Source: an uncultured Bacteroidales bacterium (lineage in GTDB: Bacteria > Bacteroidota > Bacteroidia > Bacteroidales > FEN-979). From it: a stretch of DNA of 64,000 nt. Every line of letters begins with the position of its first letter. Positions within the stretch are counted from its first letter, which is position 1. The stretch is from positions 1 through 64,000 of the forward strand of contig CAIQUS010000012.1 in the NCBI GenBank assembly GCA_903875045.1, read 5' to 3'. Below, piece by piece: positions 1-9,740 of this stretch. The translations under genes and the position numbers were made by a program. Under the pieces are notes generated by a model. The model had not been told where the DNA came from and searched no databases. It saw only the letters and a program-made list of their open reading frames with translations.

Positions 1-136
1 AAACGCCAATTTTGCTGATGGCTTCCTTCAGATTTCACCTCACGGTGAACACCCTTGCCATTCGCTAACACTTCCTATCAACTCGGTGTGTGCAGGGACT
101 TACACCCTGCCAGTCAAAGAACTATGCCCGACATAC
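1..136 (-). ncRNA. Group II intron, 5' end (probably class IIC), cut by the window edge
   Basis: Read on the minus strand from 136 leftwards, the sequence opens GTATGTCGGGCATAG and then shows GGGTGTAAGTCCC, GGAAGTGTTAGCGAATGGC, AAGGGTGTTCACC and AATCTGAAGGAAGCC. These follow in order the 5' domain I landmarks of group IIC introns such as Oceanobacillus iheyensis O.i.I1 (GTGTGCCCGGCATGG, GGTGAGAGTCCC, AAGGGTGTCC, GGAATCTGAAGGAAGC). The first base lies directly after the T-tract of the icd terminator, which is the classic IIC target. The remaining domains and any reverse transcriptase lie outside the window. The match is from memory, not an alignment. Confidence 0.8.
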
Positions 137-171
137 AAAAAAAGCCGGTTCAAAGTGAACCGGCTTTTTTT
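137..171 (-). terminator. Rho-independent terminator of icd (symmetric, could act both ways)
   Basis: AAAAAAAGCCGGTTCA, loop AAG, TGAACCGGCTTTTTTT: a perfect GC-rich stem with an A-tract on one side and a T-tract on the other, 13 bases past the icd stop. On the minus strand the T-tract ends at 137 and the group II intron starts at 136. Confidence 0.93.
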
Positions 172-184
172 ATGCTTGTGTTAT

Positions 185-1450
185 TTACATATTTGACATG
201 ATCTCTGTGCCGAATTCAGAACATTTTAATTTGGTGGCACCTTCCATTAATCGCTCAAAATCATACGTAACCCTTTTGTTTTTGATAGCCCCTTCCAGTC
301 CTTTAACGATCAGGTTTGCTGCCTCGAACCAACCCATAAATTCAAACATCATTGCACCCGACAGAATCACCGATCCCGGGTTTACCTGGTCTTTCCCGGC
401 ATATTTAGGCGCTGTACCGTGTGTAGCTTCAAAAACCGCATGACCGGTTACATAGTTGATGTTCGCACCCGGGGCAATGCCAATGCCACCGACAATTGCC
501 GCCAGTGCATCGGAGATATAATCGCCATTGAGGTTCAGCGTTGCAATCACTGAATAGTCGGCCGGACGTGTGAGGATTTGCTGAAGAAATGCATCTGCAA
601 TTGAATCTTTTATAATGATTTTCCCAGCAGCAACGGCCTCTCTCTGTGCGGAATCGGCAGCAACTTCTCCATCCCTGGCTTTGATTTTATCATACGTCAG
701 CCAGGTAAACACCTGATCTCCGAACTCGCGTTCTGCAAGCAGATAACCCCATTGTTTAAACTGCCCTTCGGTGAATTTCATGATGTTCCCTTTGTGAACA
801 AGGGTAACGGAAGGTTTTTTGTGGGTAATGGCATAGAGGATTGCCGCCCTGACCAAACGCTCCGTGCCCTCTTTTGAAACCGGCTTTATGCCGATGGAGG
901 AAGTTTCCGGAAAACGGATTTTTGTAACCCCCATCTCTGCCGTGAGGAACTGTATAACTTTTTCAACCTCAGGAGTTCCTTGCATCCATTCAATTCCTGC
1001 ATAAATATCCTCTGTATTTTCCCTGAAAATGACCATATCGGTGGTTTCCGGATGTTTGACCGGAGAAGGAACACCGGCAAAATAGCGAACGGGCCTTAAA
1101 CAGGTATAAAGATCGAGGATTTGACGCAAAGCCACATTGATTGAGCGGATTCCGCCACCTACGGGTGTGGTAAGCGGCCCTTTGATTGCGACGAGATACT
1201 CACGAATTACATCCAAAGTTTCCTGAGGCAGCCATTCGCCAGTTTGCTTGTATGCCTTCTCCCCTGCCAGAACTTCCCGCCAGGCGATTTTTCGTTTGCC
1301 GGAATATGCTTTTTCAACAGCAGCATCCAATACTTTTACGCTGGCATTCCAGATGTCGGGACCAGTCCCATCACCTTCAATAAAGGGAATGACTGGATTG
1401 TCGGGCACATTGAGTTTCCCGTTTACCAAAGTTATTTTTTCTCCATTCAT
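185..1450 (-). CDS. icd: NADP-dependent isocitrate dehydrogenase
   Basis: A 421-residue protein of the usual bacterial homodimeric length. It catalyses oxidative decarboxylation of isocitrate to 2-oxoglutarate in the cytosolic TCA cycle. Family landmarks are visible: the substrate loop [16 protein letters not shown], which carries the serine equivalent to the E. coli phosphorylation site, [22 protein letters not shown], and the C-terminal cofactor region [16 protein letters not shown]. Start ATG at 1450 gives the expected N-terminus. It shares the strand of the upstream fusion gene (gap 37 bases), but a -7 box at 1477-1484 suggests its own promoter. Aconitase, the preceding pathway step, lies 4.7 kb away on the opposite strand. 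A strong terminator follows. Confidence 0.96.
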   Translation of the reverse strand: MNGEKITLVNGKLNVPDNPVIPFIEGDGTGPDIWNASVKVLDAAVEKAYSGKRKIAWREVLAGEKAYKQTGEWLPQETLDVIREYLVAIKGPLTTPVGGGIRSINVALRQILDLYTCLRPVRYFAGVPSPVKHPETTDMVIFRENTEDIYAGIEWMQGTPEVEKVIQFLTAEMGVTKIRFPETSSIGIKPVSKEGTERLVRAAILYAITHKKPSVTLVHKGNIMKFTEGQFKQWGYLLAEREFGDQVFTWLTYDKIKARDGEVAADSAQREAVAAGKIIIKDSIADAFLQQILTRPADYSVIATLNLNGDYISDALAAIVGGIGIAPGANINYVTGHAVFEATHGTAPKYAGKDQVNPGSVILSGAMMFEFMGWFEAANLIVKGLEGAIKNKRVTYDFERLMEGATKLKCSEFGTEIMSNM

Positions 1451-1476
1451 AAATTAAGGTTATATGATTATTGATG

Positions 1477-1484
1477 CAAAATTA
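1477..1484 (-). promoter_or_regulatory. Bacteroidota -7 box TAATTTTG for icd
   Basis: Matches TAnnTTTG on the minus strand in the short gap before the icd ATG. No clear -33 element was seen. Confidence 0.45.
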
Positions 1485-1487
1485 CAA

Positions 1488-4400
1488 CTATTTTAACTTT
1501 TTTATGAGTGCGCCCCATTTCTTATCTACTTCAAAAAAATGTTTGAGGTAATAGTTCCCGAAAAGGAAGTGGGCTTTGATAACCTCAATGCCATGAGCCT
1601 CCATGCTGGCAAAGAAATTTTCGATCATGCAGGAAGCAATGCCTTTGCCTTGCAAAGCAGAGGTAACTACAAGCCCGTCGAGCAGGATGTTGTGATCCTC
1701 CAGATACCTGTATGTTATTCCGCCGACGATCTTTTCATTTTCATCGGTCAAAACATACTGATGGTCGTTGTCGGTAATATCTTTGGGGTAATTTTCGCGA
1801 AAGAACAATTGATATAACTGACCGATTTCACGTGCAGCAACAGGCTCTCTGAGAATGTAACGTTTGCCGGACTTGTCAAGGAAGGGAAACCGAACGACGA
1901 GATGTTCCTGAAGGCTTTCACCAACTTTCATCAAATCAAACCCTTGTTCTCCCTGCAAGCGGGGGAAAACCATCCGGCTAAAAACATTTTTATCCTCCGG
2001 ATCATCAATGCCTGATTGTAGATCTGAGAGTTCAAGCAATTGAATAGCCATTCCTTCAGGCTGTTCAGCCATGCGGGCTAAAAGCTTATCAAATGCTGAT
2101 TGCATCGCAAGCGAAGCACCGGAAAAACAGGTATGCCGGTATAGGAAATAACGTACAAGTTCCGCATACTCATGCAATTTATAAAGTTCGAGCAGTTCAA
2201 GGCAAGTTTGTTCCCTGGCAACAGCAGTTGTAAGCGGATTCATTTTATGCCAGTCCTGATACTGGTCGATCGCACTGAAAAGCGCAACCGGCATATAATA
2301 CCGCTTGATTGAATTTTCAAGGTATTGATCAAGTTCCGGTTCAATCGCCATCGAATTACAACATGTTAACTGTTTTGATTTCAGTTCCTGCCTGAGTGTT
2401 TGGAGAAAAGCAGTTGCTTCTTCTTTTCCAAGCGCCTCAATGCAACCATCAAAAATCCAGGTAACCTGGAGTTGTTGGCGGCACCAAGGATAAATGGAAG
2501 CCGTTTTAGCATAATAGTCCTCGAGCATCGGTTCGATCAGAGATAAAGTGTTTTTATACTGAGCCCACCCGGCTAAAGATAATATCACGGCACTTTCGCG
2601 AAAATCCATCTCGGGAATTGCAACATTGGCAGGAGATATGGCCCCGGGAACGATTTGGTAACCGCTATGATGCCATGCATTAAATATAACAGCAAACGAC
2701 TTTATGAAAATCTTTCTCCAGGCATTTCCTCTGACAAAACCGGATGACCTGTGAATCTCTGATAATTCACGGATTCTATCCCACGCTGTCAATCCTCCTA
2801 TATACTGTGTGGTCAGAACTCCAAGGTTCGGCCGGCTGCTGCCGAGCATGGGTGCTACGGCCGGCCCGTGCGGAAACCCTGCCAGGGAGGCGAGCCAGTA
2901 AAAGGTTTCCGGTTTTGGCCTGAAAGCAACATTTCCGCTCATCACCATGTGAAGATCAAAATGTTTATCATCCCTGGTATTAATTGAAAGCCGATAATGG
3001 TTGAATTCTTTGAAAGCCAGTAATCGTAACACCCAGATTCCCTTATCGGCAACCGTCTCGAGTTCAAAGTCACGTTCATTGAACGTTAGCATGATACTCT
3101 CTTTAAGAAAAGTCGTTGACTGAAATATTTTTGTAACACGTTGCTTTTCATCGTCCGAAATTCCATGTTCAAAAACAAGTTTTGATTTCCAGGCCGAAAT
3201 CGTGTAACTGACTGATTTTTTCTCCATTTCCTTTTCAAAAACAGCAGCCAGCGAGTAGAAAAGCTTTTCTGCCAGTTTCGAGAGGAATGGATCCTGTTTA
3301 TGCAGAATCCAGCGCGAAAGTTCAGCCCTGACAGGCACGTAGTATTCAAGATGAAGTACTGCAAAGTTGTACAACATTCCCAGCACATCCCCGAATGCCC
3401 TGCGGTGCTTTTTTGTGGCGGGCCAGCGGAGATGCGTCCGATACCAATAAAGTCGTTGCTTCAGGGCATCAAGCCGGTGTTTGCCAAAATTGCCGGAAGC
3501 AATTTCGCGAATTGATTTCTCATTGAGAAATGAAAGCCCGGATTCGATGAATGAAGGCATGTTTTGAATATCCTCAGGGTTAGGTGCCTTGAGCAAGATG
3601 AGCCGGTAAGCCAAGCAGCGGATCTCCTCATCAGGATGATATGCAAGGGCTTCCAACCGGTGCCTGATGACAAAAGCCAGACGGGGCTCAGCATTCATGA
3701 GTACCTTGCCAAGATCATCCACCGCCTTGCGTGCTTCCTCCCATCCACGGAAAAATGTGATAAAAAGCAGGTTATTCACCTCGATGAGTTTTTGATCACG
3801 AATACCATGAATGACTGGAAAATTATTTGTATCCAGCAATTTAAAACCCGGAAGGTACACATTTGAAGAGCAGCCTTTCATAGGAGTATCCCACCCCTCT
3901 TTGACCGGGCAGAAAGCAATCATGGACGGATTTCCTGTCCAAATTTTCGGCTGGCGGGCCAGGAACCCCAAATCGATGCTGGTGGAATCAAGATAATATT
4001 TTAAATGACCGAGCTGAAACCATTTCCCTTGCATTTTCCTGATAGAGAGCTTCGAACCATTGCATCGGTTGGTTAAACAACGACCGTCGTAAAAAATATC
4101 CGTTTCAAGAATTCCAAGGTCACGAAAGAACCATTTGGGGATTAAAATTGTAAAGCTGCCTGCATCGATACGAACGATGTTACTCTTATATAAAGATTCA
4201 ATAACTACATTAAAATTGGTCTCAATGGCTTTACGGTTAAAAGAACCTTTGGGTGTCAGTTCTCCCTTATCAACACTGAAATCACGATCGAGAAGGGTGA
4301 AATTTATCACCCTTTCGTAAGGTGCCACATCGGTGTTGGCAGCCATTACAATCTGGTGAAAATATTCAGCGAGGTTATCCCCATGCAGCGCTTTGTAGAT

Positions 4401-6077
4401 TGAATCGGTTTTATCAGGTACGATTAGCAGAACATTGTAAGGGCGGTTGTCGCCAACAAGAAAAACGTTTTGAATTCCGGGGACTTTGTAAAACTGCTTT
4501 TCAATGACCTGTGGGGCAACGGTTTGTCCACGGTTATTTTTATAGATATCTTTAACCCGGTCGACGATCTGGAAGTAACCATCTGCGGAAATTTTAAAGA
4601 CATCGCCCGTTGAAAGCCAGGTATCTTTTTTCTCAGAAACAGGGTAAGGAATTACCTCGTCAGGTCCTGCCATTTCAAGGTATCTTCCGATATAATGCCC
4701 GCTGATTTCAAGTTCTGAGGCACTTCCGAGCCGTGTCCTGACACCTGGCAAGGGTATTCCAACGGTGAAATCCTTGTATTGTCCGGGGGGCGTCATGGTG
4801 ATGCCTCCTGTGGCCTCTGTCATGCCGAAACCACTGTTGAGATGAATGCCATATTGATTGAAAAACCTGAAAACTTCAGGATCAAGGTAACCGGCTGCCG
4901 ATAAACCCCAATGCAACCTATGACCAACTACCTCACGAACAGCTTGTTTCCTGAGATCAGGATGATCAATGGTGCTGATTAATTCCTGGCATCTTTCAAA
5001 AAGTTCCTGCCAGCGGAGGGGAATGCTGATAAAACCGGAAGGGTTCATTTTTGGAAACAGGGAGAGCAGGGTCTCTGAGGATGTGTTGCCAACGAAAATA
5101 TAGGTACCGTTCCAGAAAATAGCGCCGGTCATTTCCAGGTACCGGCCAAAGGTATGAAAAAGTGGCAGATAGCCTAAAAAAACCTCATTGCCCACTTCTG
5201 GCAGGGCAGCTGCACGGGCAAACCTTTTCGATACAATGTTATAAATGGAGAATGAAACGCCCTTTGGCAGGCCCGTACTTCCGGAAGTGAACATGGTCGT
5301 AGCCACCTGATTATTCGGCCTGGCATTCAGGCGGCCCAGTATTGCGTCAACATCCCACCTGGTTGTTTTTTTACACTCCTCCAAAAGATAGGGGATATCG
5401 CGTGTTTTTGGCGTAACCGGTTGCAATGAAAAAATAATGAACTTTGTTTCAGCCTTGTCACGAATCTTTTTGAGGACCAGCAAACGGTCTTCTGTATCAG
5501 CCAAAGCGATGTTGATGTGTAGTTCATTGAAAATGGGTACCAGCACATCGATCCTGAAATGAGGGCTGAGCGGTGTATCGTAAATGTCGAACATCAGGCA
5601 GGCCAGATCGGTGCAGGCTCCTTCAAGACAATTTTCGGTATATATGGCAACACGCGGAGTCCCAGTAACAGCTTTATAAAACACACCTGCTATTTCACGG
5701 AGATGACGGTATATTTGTTCATAAGTCCAGTCAATGGCCAATGCTGATGACATATCTTTAAACAACACATGACCTGGATGTTGAATCACCCGCTGTTCCA
5801 TCATGTCTCGAAGGGTGTAATTGGTAAACTGCATGATATGGAAAACTATTTCGGTCCATCGTATTCGATCGTCATCCAATTCCAACGCACTAAGAAAAGC
5901 GGGACTTTTTGTAATTTCAAGAAAATTGAACCAGAACGATTTCTGCAATAAATTTTCCTGATGATCCACGAAAATCCGTTCTGTTCTCCCAATAATTTCA
6001 ACTGCAATCAGGTGGCTGTTCCGGTCATGATTTTCGAGACTTTTCCATTGTTCGAGAAGTGATTCTAATTCCAACAT
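1488..6077 (-). CDS. Giant fusion: acyl-CoA ligase (AMP-forming) + uncharacterised middle + GNAT acetyltransferase
   Basis: A 1529-residue protein. Residues about 100-620 are an ANL-superfamily acyl-CoA ligase: P-loop TSGSTGLPKG (264-273), FGMTEATGG (417-425), STGD (489-492), RVKD (507-510) and a GELTPKG tail with the usual catalytic lysine region, of long-chain fatty-acyl type. Residues about 630-1400 match no domain I recognise; one part (HRLEALAYHPDEEIRCLAYR) looks HEAT-like. Residues 1407-1529 are a GNAT domain with acetyl-CoA loop LQGKGIA. No frameshift is seen and all three parts share one frame. An inferred role is activation of an acyl group coupled to transfer or protein modification; the substrate is unknown. 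It diverges from aconitase. The first 90 residues are also unassigned. Confidence 0.85.
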   Translation of the reverse strand: MLELESLLEQWKSLENHDRNSHLIAVEIIGRTERIFVDHQENLLQKSFWFNFLEITKSPAFLSALELDDDRIRWTEIVFHIMQFTNYTLRDMMEQRVIQHPGHVLFKDMSSALAIDWTYEQIYRHLREIAGVFYKAVTGTPRVAIYTENCLEGACTDLACLMFDIYDTPLSPHFRIDVLVPIFNELHINIALADTEDRLLVLKKIRDKAETKFIIFSLQPVTPKTRDIPYLLEECKKTTRWDVDAILGRLNARPNNQVATTMFTSGSTGLPKGVSFSIYNIVSKRFARAAALPEVGNEVFLGYLPLFHTFGRYLEMTGAIFWNGTYIFVGNTSSETLLSLFPKMNPSGFISIPLRWQELFERCQELISTIDHPDLRKQAVREVVGHRLHWGLSAAGYLDPEVFRFFNQYGIHLNSGFGMTEATGGITMTPPGQYKDFTVGIPLPGVRTRLGSASELEISGHYIGRYLEMAGPDEVIPYPVSEKKDTWLSTGDVFKISADGYFQIVDRVKDIYKNNRGQTVAPQVIEKQFYKVPGIQNVFLVGDNRPYNVLLIVPDKTDSIYKALHGDNLAEYFHQIVMAANTDVAPYERVINFTLLDRDFSVDKGELTPKGSFNRKAIETNFNVVIESLYKSNIVRIDAGSFTILIPKWFFRDLGILETDIFYDGRCLTNRCNGSKLSIRKMQGKWFQLGHLKYYLDSTSIDLGFLARQPKIWTGNPSMIAFCPVKEGWDTPMKGCSSNVYLPGFKLLDTNNFPVIHGIRDQKLIEVNNLLFITFFRGWEEARKAVDDLGKVLMNAEPRLAFVIRHRLEALAYHPDEEIRCLAYRLILLKAPNPEDIQNMPSFIESGLSFLNEKSIREIASGNFGKHRLDALKQRLYWYRTHLRWPATKKHRRAFGDVLGMLYNFAVLHLEYYVPVRAELSRWILHKQDPFLSKLAEKLFYSLAAVFEKEMEKKSVSYTISAWKSKLVFEHGISDDEKQRVTKIFQSTTFLKESIMLTFNERDFELETVADKGIWVLRLLAFKEFNHYRLSINTRDDKHFDLHMVMSGNVAFRPKPETFYWLASLAGFPHGPAVAPMLGSSRPNLGVLTTQYIGGLTAWDRIRELSEIHRSSGFVRGNAWRKIFIKSFAVIFNAWHHSGYQIVPGAISPANVAIPEMDFRESAVILSLAGWAQYKNTLSLIEPMLEDYYAKTASIYPWCRQQLQVTWIFDGCIEALGKEEATAFLQTLRQELKSKQLTCCNSMAIEPELDQYLENSIKRYYMPVALFSAIDQYQDWHKMNPLTTAVAREQTCLELLELYKLHEYAELVRYFLYRHTCFSGASLAMQSAFDKLLARMAEQPEGMAIQLLELSDLQSGIDDPEDKNVFSRMVFPRLQGEQGFDLMKVGESLQEHLVVRFPFLDKSGKRYILREPVAAREIGQLYQLFFRENYPKDITDNDHQYVLTDENEKIVGGITYRYLEDHNILLDGLVVTSALQGKGIASCMIENFFASMEAHGIEVIKAHFLFGNYYLKHFFEVDKKWGALIKKLK

Positions 6078-6136
6078 GCGAATATTGGTTTGAGGATGAA
6101 ATTTTTTATAAATTTATGACGTTATTTATTCATAAA

Positions 6137-6144
6137 TACCTTTA
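6137..6144 (+). promoter_or_regulatory. -7-like box TACCTTTA for aconitase
   Basis: Seven of eight fit to TAnnTTTG in the divergent intergenic region, about 50 bases before the aconitase ATG. Confidence 0.4.
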
Positions 6145-6156
6145 CTTTTAAACGTT

Positions 6157-6164
6157 CAAAAATA
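6157..6164 (-). promoter_or_regulatory. -7 box TATTTTTG for the ligase-GNAT fusion gene
   Basis: Minus-strand fit to TAnnTTTG in the 118-base divergent region, about 80 bases before the fusion gene ATG. Confidence 0.4.
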
Positions 6165-6195
6165 TCAGTTAGTTTACAATTCAAATAATTCATTT

Positions 6196-8454
6196 ATGTT
6201 GGTAAATACTACATTAATTAAAAACACCTACGAGAAAATTGCCAAAGGCGTTACATCTGCCAAAGTGTTGCTTGACAAGCCATTGACCCTGACCGAAAAA
6301 ATACTTTACGGCCATTTATCAGATTCAGATCCCGCGAAGCCCTATCTTCGCGGAGTTGATTATGTCAATTTTTTACCCGACAGGGTTGCGATGCAGGATG
6401 CGACAGCCCAGATGGCACTTCTACAGTTCATGACTGCCGGCCGCGACACTGCTGCCGTTCCTTCGACCGTACATTGCGATCATCTCATCCAGGCGCAGCT
6501 CGGGGTGAACACCGATCTTGCAACGGCAATGGTCCAGAACAAAGAAGTTTACGATTTTCTTGAAACAGTTTCGGCCAAATACGGGATTGGGTTCTGGAAA
6601 CCAGGTGCCGGCATCATCCACCAGGTTATTTTCGAAAATTACGCATTTCCGGGCGGAATGATGATTGGAACTGATTCTCATACCCCCAATGCGGGAGGAC
6701 TCGGCATGGTGGCCATTGGTGTAGGTGGTGCTGATGCTGTGGATGTGATGTCGGCCATGCCACTTGAATTGAAAATGCCAAAAATTCTTGGCATTGAGCT
6801 TACCGGAAAATTAAATGGCTGGGCTTCCGCCAAGGATGTGATCCTGAAAATTGCAGGAATTCTTACCGTAAAAGGCGGAACAGGCTTTATAGTTGAATAT
6901 TTCGGAGAAGGCGCTGAGTCGCTCTCCTGCACCGGCAAAGGAACCATTTGCAACATGGGAGCCGAAATAGGGGCTACATGTTCATTGTTTACTTACGATG
7001 CAAAAATGAAAGCCTATCTCGAAGCTACAGGGCGGAAAGAAGTTGCAGCCCTGGCAGATGCATATTCGGGATTCCTGGCACCGGATGCAGAAGTCCGTGC
7101 GAACCCTGAAAAGTATTATGATCAGTTCCTCAGGATAAATCTTTCGGAGGTGGAACCCTACATCAACGGGCCTTTTTCACCAGATATCGCACATCCCATT
7201 TCAGAATTCAAGGCATTCGTCAAAGAAAATAATTATCCGGAAACCCTGGAGGTTGGATTGATTGGTTCCTGTACGAATTCATCTTATGAAGATATTTCCC
7301 GTTCAGCTTCCGTAGCAAAGCAGGCCGGCGAGAAGAATCTGAAAGTGAAGGCAGCGTTTGTGGTAACACCAGGTTCAGAACAGATTCGTTATACCTGTGA
7401 GCGCGATGGCTTGTTGGAGATTTTCAATAACATTGGCGGCGTGATCATGGCCAACGCCTGTGGTCCCTGCATCGGCCAATGGTCGCGGAAAATTGACAAT
7501 CCCGATCGCAAAAACTCCATTCTCAACTCATTTAACCGCAATTTCGCCAAACGCAACGATGGCAACTCCGGAACCCATAGTTTCATCTCTTCTCCGGAAA
7601 TCGTTACCGCGCTGACCCTGGCCGGAAGTCTGATTTTTAACCCGATGACCGATTTTCTGACCAATGAATCGGGGCAACAGGTTAAACTTGATGAACCACA
7701 CGGAGAGGAACTTCCGTTGAAAGGTTTTGATGTGAAAGATCCGGGTTATCTTGCCCCGCCTGCAAATGCTGCATCGATCACTGTAAGTGTAAATCCTGAG
7801 TCAGACAGGCTGCAACTCCTCGAACCATTTACTCCCTGGGATGGCAAAGAGATCCACGGGATGCGTTTGCTGATCAAGGCAAAAGGGAAATGTACCACCG
7901 ACCATATCTCCATGGCAGGTCCCTGGCTGAAATTCCGCGGGCATCTTGATAACATCTCTAACAACCTTCTGATGGGGGCTGTGAACTTCTTCAACGATAA
8001 GACAAATGCAGTTAAGAATCCTGAAACAGGAGAATATGGCGAAGTGTCTAAAACAGCCAGGTATTACAAAGCCAAAGGCATCCCGACCATCATCGTAGGT
8101 GATGAAAATTATGGCGAGGGTTCTTCCCGCGAGCATGCAGCCATGGAACCACGTCACCTCGGGGTTCGGGCAGTGCTGGTAAAATCATTTGCCCGTATTC
8201 ACGAAACCAACCTGAAAAAACAGGGGATGCTGGCGCTCACCTTTGCCAACCCGGCAGATTACAATAAAATCAGGGAAGACGATATACTAGATCTGAACGG
8301 ACTTGAAACATTCATGCCCGGAAAGCCACTGGCGTTGATACTTAACCATGCTGACAGAACCAAGGAAGAAATCGCATTAAATCACAGTTATGGCGAACAG
8401 CAGATCCATTGGTTTAAAGCTGGAAGTGCACTAAATTATATGAAAACGCTATGA
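6196..8454 (+). CDS. acn: Aconitate hydratase (mitochondrial-type)
   Basis: A 752-residue protein that interconverts citrate and isocitrate in the TCA cycle. The three [4Fe-4S] ligands are seen as GSCTNSS (Cys359) and ACGPCIGQW (Cys422, Cys425). Substrate and swivel-domain motifs include [22 protein letters not shown] and [17 protein letters not shown]. The length matches mitochondrial-type aconitases (about 755) rather than AcnA/IRP1 (about 890) or AcnB. It is transcribed away from the fusion gene and, with icd, supplies the citrate-to-2-oxoglutarate arm. A degenerate GCGTGAC repeat starts three bases after its stop codon. Confidence 0.96.
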   Translation: MLVNTTLIKNTYEKIAKGVTSAKVLLDKPLTLTEKILYGHLSDSDPAKPYLRGVDYVNFLPDRVAMQDATAQMALLQFMTAGRDTAAVPSTVHCDHLIQAQLGVNTDLATAMVQNKEVYDFLETVSAKYGIGFWKPGAGIIHQVIFENYAFPGGMMIGTDSHTPNAGGLGMVAIGVGGADAVDVMSAMPLELKMPKILGIELTGKLNGWASAKDVILKIAGILTVKGGTGFIVEYFGEGAESLSCTGKGTICNMGAEIGATCSLFTYDAKMKAYLEATGRKEVAALADAYSGFLAPDAEVRANPEKYYDQFLRINLSEVEPYINGPFSPDIAHPISEFKAFVKENNYPETLEVGLIGSCTNSSYEDISRSASVAKQAGEKNLKVKAAFVVTPGSEQIRYTCERDGLLEIFNNIGGVIMANACGPCIGQWSRKIDNPDRKNSILNSFNRNFAKRNDGNSGTHSFISSPEIVTALTLAGSLIFNPMTDFLTNESGQQVKLDEPHGEELPLKGFDVKDPGYLAPPANAASITVSVNPESDRLQLLEPFTPWDGKEIHGMRLLIKAKGKCTTDHISMAGPWLKFRGHLDNISNNLLMGAVNFFNDKTNAVKNPETGEYGEVSKTARYYKAKGIPTIIVGDENYGEGSSREHAAMEPRHLGVRAVLVKSFARIHETNLKKQGMLALTFANPADYNKIREDDILDLNGLETFMPGKPLALILNHADRTKEEIALNHSYGEQQIHWFKAGSALNYMKTL

Positions 8455-8457
8455 ATC

Positions 8458-8500
8458 GTGATGCGTGACGCGTGACGAGTGGCGCGTGACAGGTGACGGG
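8458..8500. repeat. Degenerate tandem repeat, period 7-9 (GCGTGAC family)
   Basis: CGTGATGCGTGACGCGTGAC and onward is built of variants of the word (G/A)CGTGAC. It directly follows the aconitase stop. The same word family recurs at 63936-63998. Function unknown. Confidence 0.7.
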
Positions 8501-8508
8501 TTATACGA

Positions 8509-9618
8509 TTAATGCCTCACGGAAACTTTCGAAAGGAATTTTCCTGAGGCATTTTTTAGGCATACAAGGTAAATTCCCGAAGGCAATGTTGATACCGGGA
8601 TGGTTAATTCATTTGATTTACCGGGAGGAACTGACAGTATAATTTTTCCCATAAAATTCAGAAGTTCGCACGATTCAACAGGACTTTCACTGAGTATTCT
8701 GATAAATTCGGAGGCAGGATTGGGAAAGATTTGGATGCCTTTATTTCCGGCAAATCCGGTTCCCAGCGACAAATCAACCTCCAGTGTATCACAGGGAGCT
8801 TCACATAATACCATAAGCGTGGTTGGGTCATGGTGAACCGCGGTGATCACATACCTGAACTGATTGTAAGGATAACCAGCCGGAATGATATCATTATATG
8901 CAGTGTCGGTAATCAGTGACGCATTAAGCTTTGCATAAGGGCTAAAAGCGGGACCATGGCTGCGGTAAATGTTGTATCCTAAAAACGGTCCTATGCTATC
9001 ACATTGCGGATTCTGCCAAAAAAGATGGACTGTGTTCCCTGGTTTTGTATAGTCGCATGCCACAGGGCCTTTGCACACCGGTGTTACCCTGATATTGTCG
9101 ACCGCCCAACTGGTTATATTGGCACTATTGAGCCCTGTGGCTAAAAAACCAATCCTGAACCACTTTCCGCCAACCTCAGAGATATCTATTTTCTGATGTA
9201 CCCATCCGGTTGAACCTTCGTTTTTTACTTCAATGGCATGATACCATGCATTATCAACAAAAAATTCAGCAATCAGTTTTTCTGTCCCACCTGAAGCAAC
9301 ATCGGTGAGTTTGTAATCAAATTCAAGGTATATATTTGCACAAATCCACGGTTCGCCGTGCTGTGCAGAACTCTGCATGGTGAATTGATAATCCTGAACG
9401 GCAGATGTGCCCGTAAAAAAAACTGCCGGGGCAGGGTTCCCCTGACTGGTATTCATGGTCCAGTTTCCTTGCGTGGGGATGAATGTCCAATCCTGGAAAG
9501 AAAAGGTACCGGTATCCCAGGGTTCATAAAATGGTAACGGCTGACCAATGTTGAGTTTTGGAAAACCTGCCATTGCTGTCAGCAACAGGAGCATGATCAG
9601 TTTTTGCATGGGTTTCAT
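8509..9618 (-). CDS. Secreted protein with T9SS type A sorting domain
   Basis: A 369-residue protein with a signal peptide (residues 1 to about 25, MKPMQKLIMLLLLTAMAG). A jelly-roll or MAM-like segment (about 30-185: WDTGTFSFQDW, WAVDNIRVTPVC) is followed by a fibronectin-III-like piece (about 190-285, NVHLFWQNPQCDS, GYNIYRS). The tail from about 295 is a T9SS type A sorting domain (IQIFPNPASEFIRI, LPSGIYLVCLKN). It is expected to be exported and anchored or released at the surface. No catalytic motif is visible, so its task is unknown. It is convergent with aconitase, separated by the repeat. Confidence 0.85.
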   Translation of the reverse strand: MKPMQKLIMLLLLTAMAGFPKLNIGQPLPFYEPWDTGTFSFQDWTFIPTQGNWTMNTSQGNPAPAVFFTGTSAVQDYQFTMQSSAQHGEPWICANIYLEFDYKLTDVASGGTEKLIAEFFVDNAWYHAIEVKNEGSTGWVHQKIDISEVGGKWFRIGFLATGLNSANITSWAVDNIRVTPVCKGPVACDYTKPGNTVHLFWQNPQCDSIGPFLGYNIYRSHGPAFSPYAKLNASLITDTAYNDIIPAGYPYNQFRYVITAVHHDPTTLMVLCEAPCDTLEVDLSLGTGFAGNKGIQIFPNPASEFIRILSESPVESCELLNFMGKIILSVPPGKSNELTIPVSTLPSGIYLVCLKNASGKFLSKVSVRH

Positions 9619-9665
9619 GGGAGAAAGGTTATATTATTTCGTGGAGATGGTATGAAAATTAACCG

Positions 9666-9673
9666 TAAAGGTA
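9666..9673 (-). promoter_or_regulatory. -7-like box TACCTTTA for the T9SS protein
   Basis: Minus strand, about 48 bases before the ATG at 9618; seven of eight match to TAnnTTTG. Confidence 0.4.
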
Positions 9674-9740
9674 GTGCAAAACAGGGCGGAATGCAACAGG
9701 CTGAGGAAAAAATCCGCCCCCCGGAAGATCCCAAAACCAA

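Noticed and set aside
1-136. Integron attC site or transposon end
   Set aside because: The ordered landmarks fit the 5' part of a group IIC intron far better, and the position after a terminator supports it.
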